Source: Diphasiastrum complanatum (Eukaryota > Streptophyta > Lycopodiopsida > Lycopodiales > Lycopodiaceae). From it: a stretch of 64,000 nucleotides of DNA. Of the stretch, positions 1 to 12,612 are shown piece by piece. The translations under genes and the position numbers were made by a program. Every line of letters begins with the position of its first letter. The stretch's first letter is position 1. Below the pieces are notes generated by a model that did not search any database, was not told the DNA's origin, and saw only the letters and a program-made list of their open reading frames with translations. The stretch is from assembly GCA_029204225.1 (NCBI GenBank), contig CM055099.1, positions 59,210,869 through 59,274,868 of the forward strand, in the 5' to 3' direction.

Positions 1-3000
1 TTCTGTCTGAGAATCGGCCTGTGCAGACGCTGCGCTCAATCTTGGGCAGATTGGAGCAGGCATATTGCGGGACGACAGGGTATGAGTATATGCACATTTC
101 GGATCGGGATCAATGCAATTGGCTGCGGGAGAGGATTGAGAAGCAGACGCCGGAGCCATATAGCCATGATCGGCGGATGGTGATCCTTGATCGTCTCATG
201 TGGAGCACCAATTTTGAGAGTTTTCTCGCCCAGAAGTGGACCGCAGCCAAGAGGTTTGGCCTTGAAGGCTGTGAGACTCTCATTCCTGGAATGAAAGAGC
301 TCATTGATCGCGCTGCCGATATCAATGGCACTGAGAATATTGTGATCGGAATGCCGCACCGTGGGCGATTGAACGTCCTTGCAAATGTCGTGCGCAAGCC
401 GCTACGGCAGATCTTCAGTGAGTTCAGTGGGGGTATCAAGCCTGTGGATGAGAGCGAAGGGGGCTACACCGGCAGTGGGGACGTGAAATATCATTTGGGC
501 ACTTCTTATGATCGACCGACGAGGGGCGGCAATCGAATTCATCTGTCGCTGGTTGCAAATCCCAGCCATTTGGAGGCAGTTAATCCAGTTGTGGTAGGCA
601 AAACAAGAGCAAAGCAGTACTACAGCCATGACACGGATAGGAAGAAGAATTTGGCAATTTTGCTTCATGGAGATGGAAGCTTCAGTGGGCAGGGGGTAGT
701 TTACGAGACCTTTCACTTGAGTGATCTGCCCAATTACACCACTGGTGGCACAATCCACATTGTTGTCAACAATCAGGTGGCGTTTACCACCGATCCCAAA
801 TCGAGCCGTTCTTCACCTTATTGCACAGATGTTGCCAAGGCGCTGAATGCTCCAATCTTCCATGTTAATGGCGATGATGTTGAGGCGGTAGTACATGCCT
901 GTGAGCTCGCTGCAGATTGGCGTGCCCAGTTTAAAAAAGATGTGGTTGTCGACATTGTTTGCTACCGCAGATTTGGCCACAATGAAATTGATGAGCCATT
1001 TTTTACTCAGCCTCTCATGTACCAGGTAAATCTTTAGCTTGCATTCTCACTGTAACCTGTTTTACGTTTTGAAGCTTTGTTAGTCATAGTTCCAACAATC
1101 TAGACTCTTTGGCTTCAGAATTGATTCAAATCATGTATTCAGATCTTGATTTTAGTGTGTAAATCTTCTTGAAATTTCTCCTCTCCCTTCCTTTTTTCTC
1201 TTCCAAAATAATGTTTTAGATTTTCAAATTTTTTTTAGGTGTATTTTTTATTGTTTGGCATGAACTCGATTCAAACCTCTAAATAATTTTTTGAATTGCA
1301 TGGGAACTATGCTATAGTAATGAATAATTTTTTTGTTCTAGCTATTTACATTTCCAACATAGTAGAAAAATTCCAAATTTTGTCTTAGGTTTTTATTGAA
1401 TCCTAACCTCATGTTTCCTGACTGCTACATGATATAGCCCTTGGGGCCGTAGTCGAAGATCAATCATATGGCTGGTATTGGACCTTTAGGCATCAACATT
1501 TGTAGTCCAACCAATATTTTTGCACGATTTTCTAATTTCAGCTCCAAATTATCATAATACTCAAATGTGATATTTTAGGTGCCTTTAGTATAATTAAAAA
1601 TCCTTTTCAATGCTTTCCAAGGTGTTTCCTCCTTTGGTTTACTCATAAATTGACTTTTATTTCTGACCGCGTAAGAAATTTTTGGCATGTACTTTGTAAT
1701 TCTCAAATAGATCAAGCTTCCCACAACTCCCTGTGTAATGTCGCATCAACATTCTTTAAGTCATTTTCCTTCGCACTTATTTGATTTGGGTAGATATGGG
1801 CTTGCACTGCAACATATCCATTTTTTCAATGAATTTTGTGCTTATTTTGATTGGGAAAGGAAAATTTTGCTTGCTTTGCAGACCTCATATCACAAGAATT
1901 TCAAATCTTTCATGTTCAACTCTTCTAATTGCTCCTCTTGAATATCGATCAAGTTCTGACTAGTTCATCCATAGAGAAAATCAGAATGGTAATGTCATCT
2001 TTCTCCTGTTTGACATGAAAGCTAGGATTGTCTCTTCTTGAAATTAATTTTCTCAAAGTTTTGTGGATCTTGCTTTACCAAGCCCTTCTCCTAGCATGAA
2101 ACACATGATTTTTGGCCAGTGCAATGTGACTTTGGTTGTCAAACATATTATGGTGGGTCACGTTGGCGTTGATTGAATTCTTGTAGTAGCCAAGGTAATG
2201 TTGTCGTAGTTTGATAATCAAGGCTCAAATCAATTTTTTTATACAATATAGCAATAGATACATCTTTACCATTCAACTTAAAGGCCTATTTTTGTGGGAG
2301 TTGAGATAGTCTTAGACTCTTCCATTTTAAACTTCTTGTACATTTGTTTGGCATATTTAATTTGTGAAACAAATATGCTATTTTGCTGTTACTAAACCTC
2401 TATGCCAAGGAAGTATTGAAGTACCCAAATCAATCCCAGACCAGTTCTTTTAAAAGCTATTGCTACATTTCTACATATCTTAGTCTCTTGCCCAATCAAA
2501 TTCATGATACACATAGAGCCGTAGTTCACACGTCTTTCCATACTCAACTTCATGATTGATTGCTCTTTTGATGTGTAGTTCGTCTAGTGAACTTTTACCT
2601 TTTCTCTTATGGATTTGAATTTTTGTGGGACCTAGTTATGAACAAATTCACCAATATGGCGCACAAGAAGACTATTGTTGATGAACAATCTCAAGCTTCG
2701 ACAAAAGTCCTACAAGCAATGTAGTTTAGCAAGCATCTAAATAGTTAAAAGCTAATGAATGAATGTCTCTACCTCCTACCTATCTTGATTAGGTGTTGGG
2801 CCTTGTGTCTAGATAAGCATGGGCTATCAAATTAGGCTAAGCTTACCCATCCTTATCTAGACTCAAGGCCTAATACCTAATCAAGGTAGGCTTAAATGCA
2901 ATAATGTCCCTAATTGAACCTAGATTTTTTTGAATGAATGATTGTCTCTACCATCTATTTATACTATACTGAAGGACTCTAGTAGAACCTTCCAGGGAGC

Positions 3001-6000
3001 TTCAAAATTAGGCTAAGGTTGCCCATCCTTATTTAGACTTAGGGCCTTAACCCAAGAGCAACTTATGCTTGGGTATGATGAGACCATAATAAATGCTTGA
3101 TGGTGAAAAATTTGTTTTTTCTGTTCCTTTGATTTCGCTTTACGTTGTATAATTCTTGAGCTCTCAAATGAAACTCACCTTTAACAATTGCTTTTTTCTT
3201 TCTCAAATTCATTCTTGTATATGTAATAAATAATAGTTTTGAAAGCCCCTTACCCCCTTACTACGATTAGCATACCCTTTAACATTTTTTTTGTGTTTTG
3301 ATCAGCAAATGCATTTATGGATGTGCTTCTCATGTGTGGTGTGGTGTGGTAATAGAGGGGTCTTGATTTGGGATTGACCACCCAAGGTCAAACCCCGGCC
3401 TCATATGGATGGTGTCCAAAAGAAACAAAAACGAAAGCAAAGAAAAGCAAACAAGTTTTGAATAATCAGCTTGAATAAAATTCTTCCACAACACTTTCAC
3501 AAATTCTATTAACTTTTTAGTGTTTTTGGTTTTGTTTTTCGTGGAATGCTTGACCTAATGACAATATTGACTCTTACTTTAAATTTTTGAAGCTGGATAT
3601 ATTTCAATCTTACAAAGTGATTTATAATGTATATGATCTTACCTCTTCAAGCTAAGACTATGTTATCCACCAGATTGATGAATCCTGTAAGGAAGCAATG
3701 TTAAGTTAAACCAAGGTTGTATTCACATTAAAAGCCATGGCCTCTTTTGGCTAGGCCTTTGTGGAGTTTATCCACATGTTCTGGTTAAGTCTTATGTGCT
3801 TCGATCCAAAATTGTTTGACAAATACTTATTTTTGGGTGCATGATTCTATGACAGGTGATAAAGAGCCACCCTCCTTCACTTGAACTATATCAAAAGCAG
3901 CTGATTGAATCAGGGAGCATTCAAAAAGAAGAAATTCAAACCGCACAAAAGAGAGTCATGGATATTCTTAATGAAGAGTTTGCCAACAGCAAAGACTATG
4001 TGCCTCAAAGACGAGATTGGCTTTCAGCATTTTGGGCAGGGTTCAAGGGGCCTGAACAATTATCCAGGATAAGAAATACTGGGTAGAAGCTTTGTGTTTC
4101 AATCTTTGACAAGTTAACATAAACTTGCTTGCATTGATGTTATAGGATTTAGGGTGTAAGGTTCACATGAAAATGCTTGCATTGAAGTTGTACGGTTAAG
4201 AGTCTAAGGTTCACATAAACATGCTTGCATTGATGTCATACGGTTTAGGATTTAGGAATTTGAGCTTAGGGTTCAGGGAAATCTACAGTGTTATGGCTTA
4301 CAACTTCATCATAGATTTCTCTCAACTGCTGCATGTAAAAGGATGTGGCAGGTCTAATTATACCCTCAACTGTTTTTGCAGGGTGAATCCTGAAATACTG
4401 AAGAATGTTGGGCAGTCAATTACTACACTCCCCCCAACTTTCACTCCACACAAAGCCATCAAGAGAATATATGATCAGCGGAAACAGATGATTGAGACTG
4501 GTGAAGGGGTAGACTGGGCTACTGCAGAAGCACTTGCTTTTGCAACCTTGTTGGTGGAAGGAAACCATGTTAGATTAAGTGGTCAGGATGTTGAACGTGG
4601 GACATTCAGTCATCGACATTCAGTAGTCCATGACCAGAAAACAGGACAGAAATATTGTCCCTTGGATCATATGCTTATGAATCAGGGAGAGGAGATGTTT
4701 ACCGTTAGCAACAGGTATCACTTGAACGACGTTTCGTTTGTGTTTTGTGGCATTTACCTTCCGGAGCTTATTTTTCCAAGAATTTGCTGATTTTGTTGTA
4801 CACTTGGCAGTTCTTTGTCAGAGTTTGGAGTTTTAGGATTTGAATTGGGATACTCAATGGAGAACCCCAATTCCTTGGTCTGTTGGGAGGCCCAATTTGG
4901 TGACTTTGCAAATGGTGCTCAAGTCATTTTTGACCAATTCTTAAGCAGTGGCGAGTCCAAATGGCTACGGCAGACTGGTTTGGTGGTTTTGCTTCCACAT
5001 GGTTATGATGGTCAGGGGCCTGAACATTCTAGTGCTAGATTAGAACGATTCCTTCAGGTTGGCTATCTTTTTCAAATTAATTGCCACTGCACCTCTGTGT
5101 GTCTCTTTCATTATCTATTAGTCCTCTTTCCCTATGTATCAGTCTTAAGACTAGAGTGAAGTAGTCTGTTCGATATACCAAACCCTAAACCCTTAATTTT
5201 TGTTGTTTTACAATAATTGCCTTATTGTAGGATACTAGGATGATTATGTTTCTGCTTTTATTTCAGATGAGCGACGATAACCCATTTGTTATTCCTGAGA
5301 TGGATTCCACTCTCCGCAAACAAATCCAAGAGTCGAATTGGCAAGTGGTCAATGTTACCACTCCGGCAAATTATTTTCATGTGCTACGAAGACAGGTGAA
5401 GTGCAATCAAATTCAAGAGATTAATTTTAATATTTTTTTTTTAAATGATGTAGAAAACACATCTCGACCTTTCAAAGAGATGTAGCTTCTGCTGAATAGA
5501 TTTTGCACATATTCAAATCTGATGCAAAAACCTGAACCTAGATTGATATACTAATTGTTGAGTTTTGGCAGATACATCGGGATTTCCGGAAGCCCCTGGT
5601 TGTGATGTCACCAAAGAACCTTCTTCGCCATCATTTATGCAAATCTAATCTTTCCGAGTTCGATGACGTGCAAGGGCATCCTGGATTTGATAAGCAGGGA
5701 ACTCGGTTCAAACGTCTTATAAAGGATCAGAATGATCATTCTTCTCGGGAAGAAGGAATACGCCGACTCATATTATGCTCTGGAAAGGTGCATTGCTTAT
5801 TTTCTGCAAGATATCGGGTGCTATTAAATATCATGGATTCAAGAGTTTCATGTATTCATATTTTTGGGTCTAGGTTTAGAAACATGTCATGATGTTATTT
5901 GCGCAAATTGTTATTCCATTGGCCAATGCATATCCCAGTGAATTTTGTTTTTGATAAAGTTCAATAATTGCGGAATCGTAACTTCATGCAGGTGTACTAT

Positions 6001-6754
6001 GAGCTCGACGAGGAGAGAAAGAGAGTGAAGGGAGAGGATGTTGCAATTTGCCGTGTAGAACAATTGTGTCCTTTCCCTTATGATTTGTTCCAGAGGGAGC
6101 TTAATCGCTATCCAAGTAGGCCCTGACAAAATGAACATTTTTTTTCTGATTATATAAACCATATCTATGCAGTTTTATAGATTCAAAAGGCATCTTGCAG
6201 TTTAGCCTCTGATATTTTTGGTTTGCTAATTGAATGTGAAAAATTGGTAGTTTAGTAGTTGCAGATATTTGTATACTTTTAGCATAATACGTGTTTTTGG
6301 ACAATGGAAGACATGTTCCATATGTATGGGGCTATGGGCTTATTCAGAAATAACGTTCTCAAATTTTTTTCATTTTAAAATCTAAAGATTACATTTGTAC
6401 TGGCATTGAATATTCTCCCCATGTTTGTATGGCTTACCGCATGAGGTCATTCCTTCTGCCAGGTTTTCATGTTTTGTAGTGATGCTTCATTGTGTTACCA
6501 TGTGGCATGTTGCAGATGCGGAGATTGTATGGTGTCAGGAGGAACCAATGAATATGGGGGGCTATACTTATGTTTCCCCTCGAATGGGAACCGCCATGTC
6601 CAAACTAGGTCGTGGTAAGTTCGAGGATGTGAAGTATGTTGGTCGACCTCCATCGGCTGCCACGGCAACAGGGTTTGGCAGTTTGCATGTGCAGGAACAA
6701 AAAGAGCTAATCCAAAAGGCTCTTCAATCGGCTCCCATCAATACACCCCTATAA
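1..6754 (+). CDS. E1-OGDH: 2-oxoglutarate dehydrogenase E1 component, 3' part of a spliced gene
   Basis: Thiamine-diphosphate E1 subunit of the mitochondrial 2-oxoglutarate dehydrogenase complex (TCA cycle), which decarboxylates 2-oxoglutarate and passes the succinyl group to E2 lipoate. Exons deduced from GT/AG sites and the plant protein family: <3-1025, 3856-4082, 4382-4714, 4811-5057, 5267-5395, 5572-5787, 5992-6115, 6516-6754. They join in frame as 845 codons plus TAA. The frame is open to the left edge, and about 170-200 N-terminal residues (transit peptide and start) lie upstream. Visible motifs: MPHRGR near 351-368, the ThDP/Mg motif GDGSFSGQG near 669-695, VVNNQ near 765-779, GTFSHRHS near 4598-4621, and GPEHSSAR near 5017-5040. 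All junction codons restore conserved residues, for example PNAE across the last intron. No stop or frameshift was seen, so the gene is probably functional. The donor after 5057 (gttggc) is unusual beyond GT. Confidence 0.95.
1560..1990 (-). pseudogene. Ty1/copia reverse transcriptase C-terminal relic inside the OGDH intron
   Basis: Reading the minus strand from about 1990 to 1560 and allowing stops and frame shifts gives recognisable copia text. First comes NMKDLKFL followed by KIFLSQSK (the ...DLG..FLG...G.FLSQ.KY block), then [11 protein letters not shown], then [12 protein letters not shown] and [10 protein letters not shown], and finally [12 protein letters not shown]. This is the normal order at the end of a copia RT domain going into RNase H. 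No frame is open for long, so it is an old dead insertion. Element ends were not found. It may extend toward 2.7 kb, but no motif there is convincing. Confidence 0.72.
2775..2890. repeat. Imperfect foldback (hairpin) repeat in the intron
   Basis: The left arm 2775-2823 and right arm 2846-2890 are inverted copies (core ttgattaggt...tagataag) with a 4-base insertion and a few mismatches, separated by a loop of about 22 bases. The structure resembles a MITE or foldback remnant. A diverged direct copy of the loop and right arm lies at about 3004-3052. Confidence 0.75.
3004..3052 (+). repeat. Second partial copy of the intronic foldback unit
   Basis: The segment with aaaattaggctaag, cccatccttat and agggcctta repeats the loop and right arm at 2828-2875. 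The motif gaatgaatg..tgtctctacc just before each copy (near 2757 and 2932) suggests a diverged tandem duplication with a period of about 175-180 bp. Confidence 0.6.
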
Positions 6755-9700
6755 GGTGAATATGTTCATAAAGAAAAGAAGGATTGTCATCTAGCTTTTG
6801 GTATGATCTTATGCCGCATAACTTGCACGCAAGGCTCAAGTTTTTTAGTACTAAAAGCGTCATGGTGCAATATTCTGCAACTTATCTGCTTACCAATAAA
6901 TTCTCATTTCTTTGGGATATTTCTTCCATTGGGTGGACATGCTTTGAATGGTTAAAAAGCATCTCAATGGGCTTTTTAGCAGCATATGTGCTAAATTGGG
7001 AAGTCATTAGATTGTCAACTCATTCTAAGCGTATGAGAACATAAAAGAATTGGTGGTTGTTCTGTGCTCTGTACTTCTATATTAGCTTGAACAGGTGTTC
7101 AAGATGCAGTAATAAGTGTTTCTTTTCAGCTTGAAAATTTTCTGCATAATAATATCCTTTTATGGGTGGACAAGTACGTCCTTTCTAAATTCCTAAGGTG
7201 TCACAATTCAGAATATCTGATCAAGATTTGAAACTTTTTGAACCAACATGATATTCGAATCAACATGTTTTCAGTGCTTTTTAAAAATTGTGTTTGTTGA
7301 AATTTTTTGGTTCTTTTTCTTGAAAATTTAATTTTTTTGGACCTAACTCAGTGGAAAAATAAGAAGTAGAATTTATTGATTCGAGTCAAGGTTGACTATC
7401 TATGACGAACACCAATGTTTTAAGACTCAGAAATTCTGATTTAAGTTGCTCTTTGCTTGTTTCTAGCAAAGACTCCTGTTCTACTCTTCCACTCGGAAAT
7501 GATTCTCTCTTTCTGTAAAGTGTAAATTCCCTAAAATCCAACCATCATTATTGGTCCTTGCTTTGCAGAAGTTAGGGCCTCCAACCAACTTTGAGCTTAA
7601 TTTGCAATATTGTTTGGACTCATTTGGAGCACATGGTTAACTCTTTCTCGACTCCGCTATCATGATTATCTTGTGCTTGCAAGAACCCATTGTTCTGTTG
7701 TAACATGGCTGATGTAAAGCTATTTTTTGTTACTCTTAATTGAGGGGTAACATTGGAGATTATAAAGCATTTTTCACTCAACCAAAACAACTGGGAAAGT
7801 AGGTTTGATGCAGCCTCAAGCCATTCTGCATGTCAGGCAAGTCTGAAATAAAAAACTTTCAGAAAGTCAAATCCAGATTTTATAGTCCCAGTTCTTTGTG
7901 CAGATGCAATACCAGAATGAGAACGATAATTTTGACGCTTATATGAAAAATTCAGTGAGAGCAAGAGAAAAATTATCCACTTACAAAATGAATTTAGAAC
8001 AGTGAAGATGTATCACAGGCTTAAAGACAAGTTGGTAGATCCTTGAAAACTATTTGTCAATCTAAAAATAAATAAATCTGCAGAGATTTAAAAGGAGAAC
8101 AAAATTGTTAAAACCTGAAATTCATTGGAGAGTGTGGACTCGTGTACACAGAAGAGACCAATGGTATTCAGCGAAGGATCACTTCTTGATCTATAATACA
8201 TTCATTCAGACTATGTATGATACTGGTTCTGTTGTGATCAATCTGCTAGTACAAGCGGATTATGATAATTGGAGATGTATCATGTCATGGTAGAATATGT
8301 TTATAAAAAACCTTTGTGATTGTACACTAGAATGAAATACAAGTATATTTTAATAAAGAATAGTTTTGGAGAGATATAAGTGGATAATTGGCGCTATCAC
8401 AATTCTGCCTGAGAAGAACTTCTAAAAATGCGCCCTGTTTGCTTCTCTCGGAGAGTCGGAATAGCTGCAGATCACTGATAGTTAGTCTGCCTTCTGGTTG
8501 AAGAGTATGTTGAAAGGTACGTGGTAACTGCTCTCCTGAAGTGGGAAGTAGATTGGGTTCCTCAATCTAGGATCGGATTTGATAAGTCCATCCCTAGCTT
8601 GGTTCGAATAGATCGAACTGTTGTTAACACGTTGAGGGTTGAAATAGGTATATTGTTTGATGTCCTGCTGCCATTCTGATAAATTATGAAGAACTGAAGT
8701 CCATTGTTGAAGGTCAGAATAGCCATTGGATCGTTTCAGGTGTTTGCTTCTGTGGGTTGAGATTTATGGGATCGCAAACTACTGTAGTACTATATGCACG
8801 CCATTCTGCTGGTTCGAAACAAGTAAAGCTCATTGTAGTTTGATTTGCAAAGTCGAAATCCAGTAAGATCAAAAATCTGCAGATCGCATTAGCTGCAATG
8901 AAGCAGGGTCGAAACATCTCTTATATAAATCAAGAGCCTTAATGAATTTGTCCTTGAAAAATGAAGAGTTGGGCTTAAGCTTTCATTCCATAGATGAAAT
9001 AAAATGTGAATGGTTCTTAGAAACATTGAATATGCCAATATCATAGATTATACACTTGAAATATCCAAGTCTCAATAGATACAATTAAAAAGCTGATAAA
9101 TCGTATAAAATGCCATAATAGAGTTATGACATGCCCCCTTCCTCAAATACGAAATGACATCGTGAGTATTCATTCACTGGTAATTTATCAAACAATGATG
9201 ACAATAACAATATATTTTTTTCATTTTAGTAGTAGAAGAATACTTGGCCATAGATTTATCTATATATTGACGTTTGAACGTAATGAAAAGATTTCCAGTC
9301 TGTAGCCCAAAATCATTTCTCAGCAAAAATTGCACATCTTCAATAAAATAAATTGTAGTATGCCATTATTTCAAAATTTGACATGTCAGTACTTTTGATA
9401 AGTAAAGACAATATAGTCTTTTATCGCCAATATCAAGAATCGGCTTTTGAAGAACAACCGATAACTTTGGACTCTTGAGATAGAAAAAATTTACTCCGAA
9501 AATAGGTTCCTTTCTATGTTCCAGTAGCTTACTAGACTTTCGAATTGTTTTAAAAGGCAATTCAAAGCAAGTTGGGGTAGAGAGCCTTTATTGGAACTAA
9601 TATGACATAGTCTGTTCTTAGGTTCAACATGTATCTTCCAAGTTTATAAAATTCCAACATGGAAAATTCAGCTTGAAAATCTTTCCACCAGGGAACAATT

Positions 9701-11559
9701 AGGAAAGTTTGTGTAGAGACTTCTCATTTAGTTTAGGTAGCGTACAAACATGAATAATGTCACCAATCTAAACTTCTTGCTGGACTAGTACATAGTTGGA
9801 ACATCAGATTTACAATTCAGATTTGTAGCCAACATCTTAAATCTCAGCATAAAATTAGTAGCCTCACTAATCTTGGAATTGTGAAGCAGAAATCTAGCTT
9901 TAAAAATCAATTATGCATCATGATTGTAAAATCCACCAACTTCATTTTCCAATTGTAGAAGCACCATGGACCTCCATAGTATAACATTATGTAGGTCACA
10001 TTTCAGCCTTGAAGTTCTATCATAGTAGACATTTAGCCAAGCCAGCAAAGTTGAGCAACAGAATGAACAGAAGGCACAAAATAGTGGGTTTCACAGTTCA
10101 GCATGTAATCTAAGTATAAGCATCTTTACTTTTGTTATGGCCTTCTCATATGGCTGAAAATTTTGTTACCACACGAAACAAAACAAAACAAAACAAACAC
10201 AGATACATAACAAGGAACTGTCTCTTGGAAAAGCATTGATCAGTGATTGCTTATGAAAAACCAAGAGTTTATTACATTATGAAACAAGTATAATTTTCAG
10301 CTTGTGTTAGCATAACAAAACTTCAACAACAAAACATACAAAACAACAACTAAATACAATATAAATAAGTTTAAAAACTTTTTAAAGAACTGGTCAACAA
10401 AAGATGTAAAAAGCAAAGAATTAAAAACAACAAAATAAAAGATAATCTTCTTCGTCTCATGGAGGTTGAAAAAATCGGAATTGTAACATCTTGATCATTT
10501 TTGCCTCAGTCTTGCCTTGTACACTTCCTTCCATTTATAAAATAATATTATTCTTCAAGTACACCGCAGACCATACAAAGCTTAGTATAAAGATGAGCTG
10601 CTGCACAAGGGCATTGGCAATAGATTTCAATGGGCCCTCCACAGCTTTAATAATTGCTCTTCATAAGCCTGCAGTTCACTTGAATAATACAGACAATTGG
10701 AATAGAACATAGACTAGATTTTGGACCATAAGTAGAGGAATTCTAAAAAATTGGATTGTTCCATTTAAAATTCCTCAATTCGATACAAAGGGTTTTCATA
10801 GTTAGTGAATGAAGAAATACTATGTTTCTCATTCAAATCAACAGTATCATCTTCAGAATATAATTCATTAGTAAAGACTTTGTACTGCGTCAATAAATCT
10901 TTTTTGATTTTTGAACATTTTTTTGAAAAAACTGGGAAATACCATGATAAAATCTTGTTGATTCTCATAATCATTTGTTGTACATGAGAAGGGATTTCAC
11001 TTCAGCCTTCTCAGTCCAACACTTCGAACTTATCGAATATGTTGCAATCATTTCAACAGGTTCATAGAAAATGACAAAATGAGGCTCATAACACAATGGT
11101 GTAGGTACTAGAAATAAATTTCGCACAATAGAGATATGTTTCACCATAGCCTTCTCAACTCTAAGCTTAAGACTCGACAAATCTGGTTCAAACATTTTGA
11201 CTAGTTGTACTTGACATAAGATATCTCAAATATTGATTTTACCATTTTTGCTTGATCTTGTCACATCTTTCATTTTTCATTTCATTGTCCTTCATCTTAG
11301 TGATGGTATTGTGCATTGGCATTTGATCATCAATACATGGTGCAAGTTGTTATTTTACATTGGTTAGAAAATCACATTGTGATGTTTGAACCCTTCACAT
11401 GTGAAATAATAAGGATTTGATGGTTGTGTGTGTTTGTTCTTCTTATGTGTATAGTTTATACTTTTACCTAGTTGAGTGACATCTAATTAAAATACAAAAA
11501 GGCTTTGTGGTTTCTATGAGTTTTTGTTATTGGTGTTTGGAGAGAGGGAGGAAGAATAG
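6755..11559. other. OGDH 3' flank and intergenic DNA, no gene recognised
   Basis: The first few hundred bases after the OGDH stop are presumably 3' UTR, but no poly(A) signal was fixed. Short open frames here (60-90 codons) look like chance in AT-rich DNA. A small A-rich run of aaaac-type repeats lies near 10176-10199. No tRNA, rRNA, known domain or LTR end was recognised. Confidence 0.6.
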
Positions 11560-12602
11560 ATGACGAACTCGAACAAGAAACGAACGAGAAACGAACTCGA
11601 ACACAAAATGTTTGTGCGCAGTGGAATGAGTTAAATGGCTCTCTCCCTAAGCATGACTACGCCTATCAGAATGAACAGAGCTTTAGTGATAGAAATCACA
11701 GTCATTCTAGATTACGTAGCCAAACATTTAAATGGATGAAGCGCTAGATGAATAATTTGTCGCGAATTGCAAGAAAAATTATCTGTCGCGAATGATTTGC
11801 GAAGAGCTAGACTGTGCTCGACTGATAATTAGTCGTGAATTATTCGCGAAAGACAAGACTAAAAGTTAATCATCTATTACCAGAAAGAGCAACAAGAAAG
11901 ATCAAACAGAATGAAGAATAAGCATAGCAATATTGACAGATCTAAAACGCAGAACAAATGAATTGTGTCAGATTAAGTATATCAAGTATACAAGTCAATT
12001 ATGCGGTAGAGCACAAGACTGTAGCGGACGAAACCGCATGTCCTACAAAGCTTATTTCTGTCTGTAATGAGGAATGAGACCTCCTTCTCTTAGTCTCTTC
12101 TTAACTCACTTGATCATCTGATCATCATCATCGAATACGCAGATGGTATCCAATATATATACATAATATTACAGGTGTGCAGATGTGAAAGTACAGAGTG
12201 GATGTGTTGTCTGTAGGAGATCGTGGGTGGCTGCAACCGTTGTCCAATATGTTAGCACAACTGCATGGGGTGAAGGTGAAAAGGGTGCGACATCAGCCAA
12301 TACTGAAGTGAACGTTGGTGATGACGCAAAAGTGCGTCACTCTTACGAATGGCCTTAGGATAAGATTTACAGGGTGCCTTATCTGTTAGGACACCTTTGG
12401 CATTCGGTAAGGTAGTGTCTCCTTTTCGCCTGTCACCATGACCTGTGTAAGAACATAGTGTCGCGATTCATTCGCCTTTTTTTTGTCTGTGCGAATTTGC
12501 GTGTAAAAATGCAGACTGCATGACAACGTTAGACAAATATGCACCATGAATGGAGGCAGACTAAAATTGGGATTTAGGAGAGTAGAAGGAGTAAATCCAA
12601 CA
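11560..12602 (-). repeat. Probable 3' LTR of Cop1
   Basis: Its inner edge is set by the PPT. Read on the minus strand it begins TGTTGGATTT. It contains several tcgcgaa/ttcgcga palindromic motifs (near 11759, 11791, 11848-11852 and 12462). The outer boundary is uncertain because no second LTR copy is in the window. Confidence 0.5.
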
Positions 12603-12612
12603 CCCCCCCTTA
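12603..12612 (-). other. Polypurine tract and pol stop codon of Cop1
   Basis: The plus-strand ccccccctta reads taaggggggg on the minus strand. The TAA (12612-12610) ends the polyprotein and the G-run directly precedes the LTR start TGTTGG, as expected for plus-strand priming in reverse transcription. Confidence 0.75.

Larger units (their letters stand above)
1026..3855 (+). other. OGDH intron (2.83 kb) between the first two visible exons
   Basis: Begins gtaaat after CAG at 1025 and ends gacag before the exon encoding VIKSHP. It is much larger than the other six introns (96-400 bp). It contains an antisense copia relic and a foldback repeat, which account for part of its length. The rest shows nothing recognisable. 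Confidence 0.85.

Noticed and set aside
8100-9000. Possible LTR or gene in the OGDH downstream region
   Set aside because: Phrases such as ttctgcctgagaag looked LTR-like, but no primer site, terminal repeat or coding motif was found.
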